This document shows positions 1-7,651 of a stretch of DNA of 46,193 bases, piece by piece (within the stretch, counting starts at the first letter, position 1; each line of letters starts with the position of its first letter). The stretch comes from Mucilaginibacter sp. (lineage in GTDB: Bacteria; Bacteroidota; Bacteroidia; Sphingobacteriales; Sphingobacteriaceae), in contig JAUCSE010000083.1 in assembly GCA_030445275.1 (NCBI GenBank), positions 1-46,193 of the forward strand, in the 5' to 3' direction. The notes under the pieces were generated by a model that saw nothing but the letters and a program-made list of their open reading frames with translations, was not told the origin of the DNA and did no database searches. A program made the position numbers and the translations under genes.

Positions 1-51
1 TTACCGCTGTTAACTTTTTCCACAAAAATCATAGTTATTAACAAAGAAAAA

Positions 52-106
52 GAAGCAAAAAGAAAGCTTCAACAATAATAACAACCTATATTATTTTGTT
101 GAAGCT
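52..106 (-). terminator. Hairpin with T-rich tail, likely terminator of the small minus-strand gene
   Basis: Perfect 11-bp inverted repeat, AGCTTCAACAA at 65-75 and TTGTTGAAGCT at 96-106, with a 20-nt loop. Read on the minus strand it is followed by a T-rich run (complement of 52-64). It lies about 165 bp past the stop of the minus-strand gene ending at 271, so it could end that transcript. The loop is long, so confidence is moderate. Confidence 0.4.
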
Positions 107-147
107 AATCTAAAGGAAATGACACTCCTTTTTGTCTTCCCAACACC

Positions 148-256
148 TGTGGTCACAGACGAGTGCTTAATATGGCCCGGCGATTGCATCGCCTTTTTAG
201 TATGGTTTGCGTTTTAAACGCAAACCCACGTTAAGCACTCGTCACAGACGAGCGCA
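148..256. repeat. Nested intergenic inverted repeats
   Basis: An outer inverted repeat (ACGAGTGCTTAA near 159-170 and TTAAGCACTCGT near 231-242) encloses two hairpins: GCGATTGCATCGC, and an 11-bp-arm palindrome built on GGTTTGCGTTT and AAACGCAAACC. The segment GTCACAGACGAG occurs twice as a direct repeat, and another TTAAGCACTC lies near 275-284. There is no coding potential. It looks like a non-coding palindromic element, but its family is not recognised. Confidence 0.55.
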
Positions 257-270
257 AGTTGCTTCATAAC

Positions 271-510
271 TTACTTAAGCACTCCTACTATATATGCAGA
301 AACAAGCAGAAGCAATAATACTAGTAACCAGTTATTAAATGATGCGGAACGAAAAATGAGTATGCCTATAATCACAGCTGACACTACACATGTCAGTCCT
401 TTGATATATAGGTGTTGTTGGCAGAAACCAATACCACCAAGGAGTAACAAAAGGCAGATTGCGATAGCAACAACCTTGTAGGTGATATTGTTAAATTTAG
501 TCCAGTTCAT
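271..510 (-). CDS. Small hydrophobic membrane protein, unknown function
   Basis: A 79-residue protein when started at the ATG at 510 (MNWTKFNN). The frame stays open upstream only to a TTG at 564, so the ATG is preferred. Three hydrophobic stretches, at about residues 11-28, 34-53 and 58-76, suggest three membrane segments, with one cysteine after the first. No family motif is recognised. It stands alone between repeat-rich spacers, with a likely terminator downstream. It could be a spurious open frame, but the strong, evenly spaced hydrophobic segments favour a real gene. Confidence 0.5.
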   Translation of the reverse strand: MNWTKFNNITYKVVAIAICLLLLLGGIGFCQQHLYIKGLTCVVSAVIIGILIFRSASFNNWLLVLLLLLVSAYIVGVLK

Positions 511-670
511 GATTTGATAAAGTATAGTCGATACTAATATACTGTAGTTTATCACTACGCACAACCGTTGCTGGGTTTAGCACTTGTTACAGGCAAGCAT
601 AAGGTGAGCCGAGCGATTGCATGAGAACTTAAAAAGTAGAGGTAGGGCGATTCCTTCCTCGGGGAAGGGG

Positions 671-721
671 GGAGGGGTTTAGTAAACATGATTAGTTTGT
701 ACCGCTCGTATAAACCCCTCC
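671..721. repeat. Inverted repeat, 11-bp arms
   Basis: GGAGGGGTTTA at 671-681 is the exact reverse complement of TAAACCCCTCC at 711-721. It is part of a gene-free spacer (511-1015) that also holds the nested element at 751-925. It resembles the C-rich palindromes at 3791-3905 and 7537-7622 but is not the same sequence. Confidence 0.5.
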
Positions 722-750
722 CAGCCACAACACAGGCCACCGCCCCGCTC

Positions 751-925
751 CCAAGAGTAAATAGCCCATGAATAGACATACCGAACTAATAATGTCCCAA
801 AAAGGGCCTGTCACCCTGAGCTTCGTCGAAGGGTCGAGCGTAGAGGCTTGCCCACTATGCTTCGACGGAGCTCAGCATGACACCCTTTTTGTAGAAATGT
901 CTAACCATGGGCTATTACTCTCCCA
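751..925. repeat. Composite inverted repeat with a REP-like element nested inside
   Basis: The outer arms, 751-779 and about 896-925, are inverted copies sharing AGTAATAGCCCATG-like and AGACAT segments with a few mismatches. Inside sit shorter arms AAAAAGGG (799-806) and CCCTTTTT (883-890), which frame the GTCAC...TGAC element at 810-881. The nesting suggests one mobile palindrome inserted in another, or growth of a hairpin. Open frames crossing this region are by-products of the repeat. Confidence 0.6.
810..881. repeat. REP-like palindromic element, copy 1
   Basis: Begins GTCACCCTGAGC and ends GCTCAGCATGAC. The left half-site folds with stem ACCC/GGGT, and the right half-site with stem ATGC/GCAT. 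It belongs to the same family as the elements at 5093, 8615, 10804, 12308, 15294, 33258 and 43121. It is non-coding and intergenic. Confidence 0.75.
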
Positions 926-1015
926 AGGGAGGGAATTGAAAAGGCGCGAGGGTACTAATCACAAAAGGTACCCCTTCAGGGGGCTGAGGTACTACAATAT
1001 GCCCACCCGTTTTAT

Positions 1016-2323
1016 TTAACCTCGCCAAGTGCTTAAAACGCGTACTATTGCTTTTACGAAAGACTTGATAGAAGTCATATCCTTTGCATCTTTATCATCA
1101 ACCGGTGGAGGTGTAAACTCCTTCTCGCTCTTCGCTATAACAATGGTAGCTATTCCATTGCCAATTACATTGGTGATGGCCCGCGCTTCGGACATAAACC
1201 GGTCAACGCCCAGTAATATCGCCACGCCCTCAACGGGGATAACTTTGATGGCTGTTAGTGTACTGGTCAATACAATAAAACCACTGCCGGTTACGCCAGC
1301 CGCACCTTTGGAGGTAACCATCAGGATGCCAATAATTGTCAGTTCCTGGAATAAAGATAAAGGGATATTGAAAACCTGCGCGAGGAATATGACACACATA
1401 GACAGGTATATGGTGGTGCCGTCCAAGTTAAATGAATATCCGGTAGGGATAACCAATCCTACTACTGATTTAGAGCAGCCGAAAGTTTCCATCTTATTCA
1501 TCATGCCCGGCAGGGCCGACTCAGATGAGGATGTTCCCAGTACGATCAGGATCTCTTCTTTAATATGTACCAGGTATTTCCACAAACTGAATTTAAACAG
1601 GTAGCAAATGAGGTTAAGCACCACAAAAATAAACAGGAACATGGTGAGGTAAACCGAACCCATGAGCAAAGCCAAGGGTTTTAGCGTTTTTAAACCATAC
1701 TTGCTGATGGTAAAAGCCATCCCCCCGAACGCGCCGATGGGGGCTACCTTCATCACAATTTTCATAATATTGAAGAAAACCTTCGACAGCTTATCAAACA
1801 GCTGTATTACAGGTTGTCCCTTTTCGCCCATCAAACTCAGGCCATAGCCAAATAGCACGGCAAAAAACAGGATCTGCAAAATGTCGCCTTTGGCAAAAGC
1901 TTCAAAAGCGTTTGATGGTATAATGTGCGCGAAGAAATCACCCCAATGCATTTCGGAGGCGGCCTTTTCGTATACCACTATTTTGCTGGTATCAACCGGC
2001 CCCTGCTGTACAAAACCCGTGCCCGGTTTAAGGAGGTTGGCTACGGTAACGCCAATAACCAGGGCAAAGGTGGTTACTATTTCAAAATACAATAAAGCTT
2101 TACCACCTACACGGCCTACCTTTTTCATATCGCTCATGCCGGCAATGCCCAGTACAATGGTGAAAAATATGATGGGGGCTATCAGCATGGTGATCAGGCT
2201 GATGAACATTTTACTGATCATCTCGGCTGTTGGTCCAAATTGTTTAAAATTTAGGCCAACAACGATACCTAAAATAATGGCAATAAGTACCTGTACAGTG
2301 AGGTTTGATAAAAAGCGCTTCAT
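1016..2323 (-). CDS. dctA: Dicarboxylate/amino acid:cation symporter (DAACS/SLC1 family, DctA-like)
   Basis: A 435-residue inner-membrane secondary transporter of the size usual for DctA/GltP, which carry C4-dicarboxylates or acidic amino acids into the cell with Na+ or H+. The sequence shows the family's serine-rich re-entrant loop SSSES at residues 265-269 and the substrate/cation-site segment PTGYSFNLDG at 293-302, then the TSKGAAGVTGSGF loop. About eight hydrophobic segments are visible, with no signal peptide. The start is the ATG at 2323. Substrate choice cannot be read reliably; the closer resemblance to DctA than to GltP is a judgement. It is a single gene with no operon partner. Confidence 0.88.
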   Translation of the reverse strand: MKRFLSNLTVQVLIAIILGIVVGLNFKQFGPTAEMISKMFISLITMLIAPIIFFTIVLGIAGMSDMKKVGRVGGKALLYFEIVTTFALVIGVTVANLLKPGTGFVQQGPVDTSKIVVYEKAASEMHWGDFFAHIIPSNAFEAFAKGDILQILFFAVLFGYGLSLMGEKGQPVIQLFDKLSKVFFNIMKIVMKVAPIGAFGGMAFTISKYGLKTLKPLALLMGSVYLTMFLFIFVVLNLICYLFKFSLWKYLVHIKEEILIVLGTSSSESALPGMMNKMETFGCSKSVVGLVIPTGYSFNLDGTTIYLSMCVIFLAQVFNIPLSLFQELTIIGILMVTSKGAAGVTGSGFIVLTSTLTAIKVIPVEGVAILLGVDRFMSEARAITNVIGNGIATIVIAKSEKEFTPPPVDDKDAKDMTSIKSFVKAIVRVLSTWRG

Positions 2324-2523
2324 TATTCAATGATACGGTTTTAGGTTTAGGATACAAAGGGTCGCTTCAAATCATAACAGCAATATTTGTTGAATTACGA
2401 CTTCCGGTAAAAAAATCAGCCCCTGATTTTCTGCCATTCACCGAAAATTTCCCGGGCTTCGTCAAAAAGGCCTGTTAACTATATGGCCTGCAATGCAATT
2501 TTGAAGAAAAAACAACATTGCAT

Positions 2524-2619
2524 ATGAAAACTTTATATACTCCCCTGATAGCATTAATAGTTTACTTACAGGAACATTCGCCTTTGTTTACACAGGTAAT
2601 AGGCAACCTGTTTACCTAA
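2524..2619 (+). CDS. Micro-ORF 1 of a tandem look-alike pair (31 aa)
   Basis: The reading frame begins MKTLYTPLIALIVYLQEH and ends VIGNLFT. It is hydrophobic with few charges and has no known family. Its importance rests on the second micro-ORF at 2763-2861, which aligns with it over the full length with a one-residue gap: both start MKTL, have Glu-His at 17-18 (18-19 in the second), an Ile-Gly at 26-27 (27-28) and a Leu two residues on. It may be a small membrane-active or regulatory peptide. No clear ribosome-binding site is seen, although Bacteroidota often lack one. Confidence 0.4.
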   Translation: MKTLYTPLIALIVYLQEHSPLFTQVIGNLFT

Positions 2620-2762
2620 CAACGCTTGTTTGCAAGCCGTTAAAGCAGACGTGTTCATCGGTGTTTTCCGGCCGTTTACCGGAAGTTTAGCCGCCTTTAC
2701 CTAAAAGCATTACACAAAAAGTTATTCTGTTAGCACATTTGAACTATAAAACCACGGACGTT

Positions 2763-2861
2763 ATGAAAACTCTACTTGCTGTACAAATTATTCACCTGCT
2801 GATGAAGGCCGCCGAGCATGCCGAATCGCTGATCCACTCTATTGGTCACCTGATAAAATAA
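2763..2861 (+). CDS. Micro-ORF 2 of a tandem look-alike pair (32 aa)
   Basis: The peptide begins MKTLLAVQIIHLLMKAAEH and ends SIGHLIK. It looks like an amphipathic helix with several histidines. It parallels micro-ORF 1 in length, in the MKTL start, and in the Glu-His and Ile-Gly-x-Leu positions. A terminator-like hairpin begins at its last codons (2850-2874), as expected if this were the end of a short transcript. The 700-bp gap it shares with micro-ORF 1 otherwise holds nothing recognisable. Function unknown. Confidence 0.45.
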   Translation: MKTLLAVQIIHLLMKAAEHAESLIHSIGHLIK

Positions 2862-2880
2862 TGCTGTTTATCAGATTTTT
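2850..2880 (+). terminator. Rho-independent-like hairpin after micro-ORF 2
   Basis: CTGATAAA (2850-2857) pairs with TTTATCAG (2867-2874) across a 9-nt loop and is followed by ATTTTT. It overlaps the stop codon of the 32-residue micro-ORF. Confidence 0.5.
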
Positions 2881-3024
2881 AAACAGTATCTCCTGATAGT
2901 ATTTATACTTTAGCATCAACATACACCCTAAAGCTTAAAACTGAAGCCGGGGCAGACTTGTAAAAGTTCTGCAATACAAATAAAAACTCATGGTTATTTC
3001 ATTATTGTAACGCATTTTTACCCT

Positions 3025-3789
3025 ATGACAAAACAACCCATCATCACTGTAAATGAGCTTGTAAAAAACTATGGCGATTTTGCAGCCGTAAAAGGCATTA
3101 GTTTTGAAGTATATGAGGGCGAGATTTTCGGTTTACTGGGCCCCAACGGCGCCGGCAAAACCACCACCCTCGAGATCATTGAAACCCTGCGCCAAAAAAC
3201 ATCGGGCCGTATCATTGTTGATGGCTTTGATATTGAAACCGATGCTGATAGTATCAAGAAACGCATCGGGGTGCAGCTGCAGGCGGCGGGTTATTATCCC
3301 AACCTTAACCTGTCTGAATTGATCGTGTTGTTTTCGGGTTTATATGGCATTGACAAAAGCCCTATGGAAATGCTGGAAAAGGTGGCATTGACCGATAAGG
3401 CAAAATCAAAATATAAAGATCTGTCGGGCGGGCAAAAACAACGTTTTTCTATTGCCACCACGCTCATCAATAACCCGAGGATCATATTTTTGGATGAGCC
3501 CACAACCGGGCTTGATCCGCAGGCGCGCCGCAACTTATGGGATTTGATCCGGGAGATACGAGACCAGGGCACCACCGTGGTAATTACCACTCACTATATG
3601 GACGAAGCCGAAGTGCTTTGTGATCGTGTTGCCTTTGTTGATGGCGGCTACATTATTGGTATTGATACCCCTGATCATTTTATCGATCAGCTGGTAGCCT
3701 CAGGTTTTGAACGGAAAAAACAAGTGAAACTGGCCAACCTGGAAGATGTGTTTATAAACCTGACTGGTAAGGAATGGCGGGAGGGGTAG
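3025..3789 (+). CDS. ABC transporter ATP-binding protein (ABC-2 exporter type)
   Basis: A 254-residue cytoplasmic nucleotide-binding subunit. Walker A GPNGAGKTT lies at residues 39-47, the signature LSGGQ at 133-137, Walker B IIFLDE at 153-158, the D-loop GLDP just after, and the switch histidine His190 in TTHYMDEAE. The short helical tail fits the CcmA/drug-exporter class that drives ABC-2 permeases. Its partner permease begins 131 bp downstream on the same strand, separated by a palindromic repeat. Substrate unknown: such pairs export drugs, polyketides or lipids. Confidence 0.92.
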   Translation: MTKQPIITVNELVKNYGDFAAVKGISFEVYEGEIFGLLGPNGAGKTTTLEIIETLRQKTSGRIIVDGFDIETDADSIKKRIGVQLQAAGYYPNLNLSELIVLFSGLYGIDKSPMEMLEKVALTDKAKSKYKDLSGGQKQRFSIATTLINNPRIIFLDEPTTGLDPQARRNLWDLIREIRDQGTTVVITTHYMDEAEVLCDRVAFVDGGYIIGIDTPDHFIDQLVASGFERKKQVKLANLEDVFINLTGKEWREG

Positions 3790-3790
3790 A

Positions 3791-3905
3791 AGCCTCACCT
3801 AAATCCTCTCCAAAGGAGAGGATTTAGAATATCTTTTTGAATAATAGCTTTTAGTAAATAAAATACTTTGCCCCCCTCTCCTTTGGAGAGTGCCGGGGTG
3901 AGGCT
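3791..3905. repeat. Palindromic repeat, CCTCTCC family, between ABC ATPase and permease
   Basis: Begins AGCCTCACCTAAATCC and ends CCGGGGTGAGGCT. It contains the small palindrome CCTCTCCAAAGGAGAGG and an inverted CTCTCCTTTGGAGAG copy near its other end. The element at 7537-7622 has the same organisation. It lies inside what is otherwise an ATPase-permease operon, so transcripts may carry a long hairpin there. Confidence 0.7.
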
Positions 3906-3920
3906 AACGATTAAATTGAA

Positions 3921-5015
3921 ATGAACCAAAATTACAGCAATACAAGAGCAACATTGGCTATAGCCAATGCCAGTTTCCGGTCCATACTACGCAGCCCGTC
4001 GGCGGTGGTGTTTACGCTGGCTTTCCCCCTGATATTCATTATTGTTTTTGCCAATATTGGCGGCGGCGGTGTTACCGTTGATGTAGGCGTGGCTAAAACT
4101 TCGGATACCATTAGTCCGGTTTACCAGGCGCTAAAGAATATTAAAGTGGTTCATTTGATACAGGATCAATCTGCCGAGGAAATGAACAGTAACCTGTCGA
4201 AAGGTAGTATTGATGCCATTATCAATGTCAAAAAAAATAGCAGCCGTCCACCGTTTACCATTAATGTAGAATATACCAAAGCATCAGCCGAAAAGGGTAA
4301 TATACTGCGATCAGTACTGAGCAATATTTATTACAACATCAATAACAATGCACAAGTGGGCACCCCGCCGGTAGCCGAGATCAGGGAAAGTACTATTGAA
4401 GGCCGCGAATATAAATACATTGATTTTATACTGCCGGGACAACTGGGTTTCTCGCTATTAAGCAGTGGCGTTTTTGGTACCGCCTTCGTATTCTTGAGTT
4501 TACGCCTTACATTGGTTATCAAGCGTTTCTTTGCCACACCGGTTAAACGCTACAGTATTGTTTTGGGCGAGGCCCTGGCCAGGCTCGCATTTTCATTATT
4601 AGGCTCTTTATTTATTATACTGGTTGGGCATTACATGTTTGGCTTTACCCTGGTACATGGCGTGGTTACGGTGTTGAATATGTTAGTGCTCTCGGCCATT
4701 GGTTTGATCATTTTTATGGGTTTTGGGTTTACCGTATCGGGCATTGCAAAAAACGAAAGTACGGTGCCGCCACTGTCCAATATCATTACGCTGCCCCAGT
4801 TTTTACTATCGGGCACTTTCTTTTCGGTAACGGCTTTCCCCAAATGGCTGCAGGCCATCAGTAACGTATTGCCGCTTACACATTTAAATAATGCCATGCG
4901 CAAGGTTGCCTTTGAGGGTGCCGGTTTAGGCGATGTTACACACCAGTTGTTTATTCTGTTGATATGGTTTGTGATCATATACGCGGTAGCGGTTAAAACC
5001 TTTAAGTGGGAATAG
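3921..5015 (+). CDS. ABC-2 type transporter permease
   Basis: A 364-residue membrane subunit with the ABC-2 layout: one N-terminal membrane segment (about residues 26-46, before FANIGGGG), a large extracytoplasmic domain (about 50-165), then about five membrane segments to the C-terminus. The C-terminal ABC-2 region includes the usual LPQFLLSGTFFSVTAFP segment and a PLTHLNNAMR motif. It pairs with the ATPase upstream to form a homodimeric or heterodimeric exporter. No third accessory gene follows. Confidence 0.88.
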   Translation: MNQNYSNTRATLAIANASFRSILRSPSAVVFTLAFPLIFIIVFANIGGGGVTVDVGVAKTSDTISPVYQALKNIKVVHLIQDQSAEEMNSNLSKGSIDAIINVKKNSSRPPFTINVEYTKASAEKGNILRSVLSNIYYNINNNAQVGTPPVAEIRESTIEGREYKYIDFILPGQLGFSLLSSGVFGTAFVFLSLRLTLVIKRFFATPVKRYSIVLGEALARLAFSLLGSLFIILVGHYMFGFTLVHGVVTVLNMLVLSAIGLIIFMGFGFTVSGIAKNESTVPPLSNIITLPQFLLSGTFFSVTAFPKWLQAISNVLPLTHLNNAMRKVAFEGAGLGDVTHQLFILLIWFVIIYAVAVKTFKWE

Positions 5016-5092
5016 GGAAGATCAGAGTCAGGACTGTTAGAACCAGGAATACAGACTTTTAAAAGCTTTATATTTAAATTATAAAAAAGAGT

Positions 5093-5219
5093 GTCATTTC
5101 GAACGATAGAGAGAAATCTTATACGATTTTTCATGCGAACCTTGCTATCAATCATGCATGGAGTACAGGATTTCTCTTTCGCGCTACCCTCATTCCTACC
5201 CAGGCTCTATCGAAATGAC
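5093..5219. repeat. REP-like palindromic element, copy 2 (TTTCGA variant)
   Basis: Starts GTCATTTCGAACGATAG and ends CTCTATCGAAATGAC. The left half-site stem is ATTTC/GAAAT, and the right half-site pairs ATTTC with GAAAT across a longer loop. A central ATGCATG resembles that in copies 3, 7 and 8. It fills most of the 368-bp spacer between the permease and the DUF2490 gene; the rest of that spacer is AT-rich with a promoter near its end. Confidence 0.75.
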
Positions 5220-5335
5220 ATTTGTTAGATGCGGCTGGTTGGTGCGGTGGCAGGGAGGGGTTTCTATGCCTGATTCAGCTAACCCGCAACCGAATTACTT
5301 AACATTATAATAACATTAATCACCATTAACTTAAC

Positions 5336-5364
5336 ATTGAGATAATATTCAGGAAATACCTTTG
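5336..5364 (+). promoter_or_regulatory. Bacteroidota-type promoter of the DUF2490 gene
   Basis: A TACCTTTG -7 box at 5357-5364 matches the TAnnTTTG consensus. ATTG at 5336-5339 is a possible -33 element, 17 nt upstream. The start codon follows at 5384. Confidence 0.55.
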
Positions 5365-5383
5365 TGCAATAAATCCTGATCAT

Positions 5384-6118
5384 ATGTCTAAAAGCTTTAA
5401 CAGCCCAGTTTTAGTGTTTTTCCTATTAATCCTATCCTCCATTACTGTCAAAGCCCAGGATTCAAAAACGGGTACCTGGGGTATTGCTACCGTAGTATTA
5501 CCAGGCGACAGCAGCCACAGATGGGGTGGTTATTCCGAGCTGCAAATTCGTACCAATGGCCCATTCAGCCAGTTTCAGTATTATGAGGCCAAGGCTGGTG
5601 TGAGTTATGATCTTGATAAAAACTTTATAGCCTTATTAGGTACAGGTACCTACCACACTTATGACTATGCAGATCTGGGTAGTGGTCCCAATACGAATGA
5701 ATTCAGGTTATGGGAGCAAATGACGGTTAATCAGTTCCTGTACCGTTTTAAATTTGAACATCGCTATCGTATAGAGCAACGCTGGGTAACCGGCAATTAC
5801 CGTAACCGTTTCCGCTACCGGTTAAATATGTTCATCCCTTTAAATAATACCAAAATTGTAGCTAAAACCTGGTTTCTATCCATTTTCGACGAAGTGTTTT
5901 TTAATAATAAGGCACCCAACTTTGAGCGTAACCGCATATCGGCAGCTTTAGGTTACCAGTTTGATAAAAAATGGATAGCACAGGCGGGCTGGATCAATCA
6001 GCGTAATTACACAGCTACACAAAGCAGCGGGAAAAATAATATTATGCTGATGTTGATGTACCGTATCAACCGTAAGAATGGCGGACTGCATGAACAAGTT
6101 CCTACGACAACGGATTAA
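5384..6118 (+). CDS. DUF2490 family outer-membrane beta-barrel-like protein
   Basis: A 244-residue protein with a Sec signal peptide ending near KAQDS (about residue 25). The mature part has alternating hydrophobic, aromatic-rich strands with repeated motifs such as RYRIEQRW and RNRFRYRLN, as in DUF2490 proteins of Bacteroidota, which are predicted to be outer-membrane barrels. Their substrate or role is unknown. It is a single-gene unit with its own promoter and ends about 95 bp before enolase. Confidence 0.78.
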   Translation: MSKSFNSPVLVFFLLILSSITVKAQDSKTGTWGIATVVLPGDSSHRWGGYSELQIRTNGPFSQFQYYEAKAGVSYDLDKNFIALLGTGTYHTYDYADLGSGPNTNEFRLWEQMTVNQFLYRFKFEHRYRIEQRWVTGNYRNRFRYRLNMFIPLNNTKIVAKTWFLSIFDEVFFNNKAPNFERNRISAALGYQFDKKWIAQAGWINQRNYTATQSSGKNNIMLMLMYRINRKNGGLHEQVPTTTD

Positions 6119-6143
6119 TTAATCATTAAATGAAAAATTCTAA

Positions 6144-6174
6144 TTGCGATTTCCTGATTTTGCTATTAACTTAG
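6144..6174 (+). promoter_or_regulatory. Probable promoter of eno
   Basis: TTG at 6144-6146 and TAACTTAG at 6167-6174 are spaced by 20 nt. This resembles the TTTG/TAnnTTTG pattern with one mismatch in the -7 box. The eno start codon is at 6213. Confidence 0.4.
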
Positions 6175-6212
6175 CCCGCGGTTTACAAATTACAAATATC
6201 TGACAATAAACT

Positions 6213-7508
6213 ATGAGCTTAATAATTGACGTACATGCCCGCCAAATCCTGGATTCGCGCGGTAACCCTACTATAGAGGTTGAAGTTTTAACTGAAAACG
6301 GTGCTTTTGGCCGTGCTGCTGTACCATCTGGTGCATCAACCGGTGTGCACGAAGCCGTTGAACTTCGCGATGACGATAAAACAAAATACATGGGTAAAGG
6401 TGTATTAAAAGCCGTTGCCAACGTAAATGACATTATTGCACCTGAGTTAAAAGGTGTTGATGTTTTTGATCAAAATTCCATTGATGCAATCATGATTGAA
6501 ATTGATGGCACCGAAAACAAAGGCAAATTGGGAGCCAATGCTATTTTAGGTGTTTCTTTAGCCGCAGCCAAAGCAGCAGCGCAAGAAAGCCGTCAGCCTT
6601 TATACCGTTACATTGGTGGTGTAAATGCAAATACATTGCCTATCCCTATGATGAATATCATCAATGGTGGTTCGCACTCTGATGCGCCTATCGCTTTCCA
6701 GGAATTTATGATCATGCCGGTTGGCGCGCCATCATTTTCTGAAGCCTTACGTTGGGGTACCGAAGTATTCCATAACCTAAAAAAAATATTACATGACAGG
6801 GGCCTTTCAACCGCTGTTGGTGATGAAGGTGGTTTTGCTCCAACTTTTGAAGGTACCGAAGATGCTGTTGAAACCATTATTAAAGCTATTGAAAAAGCAG
6901 GTTACAAAGCCGGCGAGGATATTTTCCTTGCGTTTGACTGTGCTGCTTCTGAGTTTTACAAAGACGGTAAATACGATTACACTAAATTTGAAGGCGATAA
7001 AGGCGCTATCCGCACCAGTGCTGAACAAGCAGAATACCTGGCTCAGTTAGCAGCTAAATACCCTGTTATTTCTATCGAAGATGGTATGCATGAAGACGAT
7101 TGGGATGGCTGGAAATTATTAACAGACAAAATTGGTGGCAAAGTGCAGTTGGTAGGTGATGATTTGTTTGTTACCAACACTAAACGTTTACAAAGAGGTA
7201 TCAACGAAGGTATTGCCAATTCAATCCTGGTAAAAGTAAACCAGATTGGTTCATTAACCGAAACCATTAACGCGGTTACTTTGGCTCAAACAAATGGTTA
7301 TACATCAGTAATGAGTCACCGCTCTGGCGAAACTGAGGATGCAACCATCGCTGATTTGGCTGTAGCATTAAATTGCGGTCAGATCAAAACCGGTTCGGCT
7401 TCACGTTCAGACAGGATCGCGAAATATAACCAGTTATTACGCATCGAAGAAGAACTGGGCAGCAATGCACGTTTCATCGGCAAGGATTTTAAATTCTACA
7501 AAAAATAA
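6213..7508 (+). CDS. eno: Enolase (phosphopyruvate hydratase)
   Basis: A 431-residue cytosolic glycolytic enzyme that interconverts 2-phosphoglycerate and phosphoenolpyruvate. Full length and complete. The active-site set is visible: His154 in GGSHSDAP, Glu205 in GDEGG, magnesium ligands Asp242, Glu289 and Asp316, catalytic Lys341 in VKVNQIGS, and His369 in SHRSGETED. The start MSLIIDVHARQILDSRGNPT is the family's typical N-terminus. It is transcribed alone, with a long terminator-like palindrome directly downstream. Confidence 0.98.
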   Translation: MSLIIDVHARQILDSRGNPTIEVEVLTENGAFGRAAVPSGASTGVHEAVELRDDDKTKYMGKGVLKAVANVNDIIAPELKGVDVFDQNSIDAIMIEIDGTENKGKLGANAILGVSLAAAKAAAQESRQPLYRYIGGVNANTLPIPMMNIINGGSHSDAPIAFQEFMIMPVGAPSFSEALRWGTEVFHNLKKILHDRGLSTAVGDEGGFAPTFEGTEDAVETIIKAIEKAGYKAGEDIFLAFDCAASEFYKDGKYDYTKFEGDKGAIRTSAEQAEYLAQLAAKYPVISIEDGMHEDDWDGWKLLTDKIGGKVQLVGDDLFVTNTKRLQRGINEGIANSILVKVNQIGSLTETINAVTLAQTNGYTSVMSHRSGETEDATIADLAVALNCGQIKTGSASRSDRIAKYNQLLRIEEELGSNARFIGKDFKFYKK

Positions 7509-7521
7509 TCAAACTCATATC

Positions 7522-7640
7522 AAGAGCCATCTGCTCAGCCTCACCCTGCCCTCCCCAAAGCAGAGGGTTCAAAAAAGCAAGAAATTAAAGTCCTCTCCTT
7601 TGGAGAGGATTTAGGTGAGGCCTAACAGGTGGCTCTTTTT
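7522..7640 (+). terminator. Long hairpin after eno containing a CCTCTCC-family palindrome
   Basis: The outer arms AAGAGCCATCTG (7522-7533) and CAGGTGGCTCTT (7626-7637) pair with one mismatch and are followed by T residues, as in a terminator. Between them lies a repeat (7537-7622) related to the element at 3791-3905: GCCTCACC at one end and GGTGAGGCC at the other, around CCTCTCCTTTGGAGAGG. The repeat appears to have grown within, or been inserted into, the eno terminator loop. Confidence 0.6.
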
Positions 7641-7651
7641 AATTGATACAG

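Noticed and set aside
10..30. Single DnaA-box-like TTTTCCACA as a sign of an origin
   Set aside because: One imperfect box without a cluster, dnaA/dnaN neighbours or unwinding element is not enough.
555..1019. Short reading frames of 74 and 83 codons on both strands
   Set aside because: They run through the inverted repeats at 671-721 and 751-925 and have no protein-like features.
1029..2333. Three plus-strand frames opposite dctA (191, 61 and 150 codons)
   Set aside because: They are shadows of the symporter gene, whose motifs are unambiguous on the minus strand.
4631..5155. 174-codon minus-strand frame
   Set aside because: Antisense to the ABC-2 permease and partly inside a REP-like repeat.
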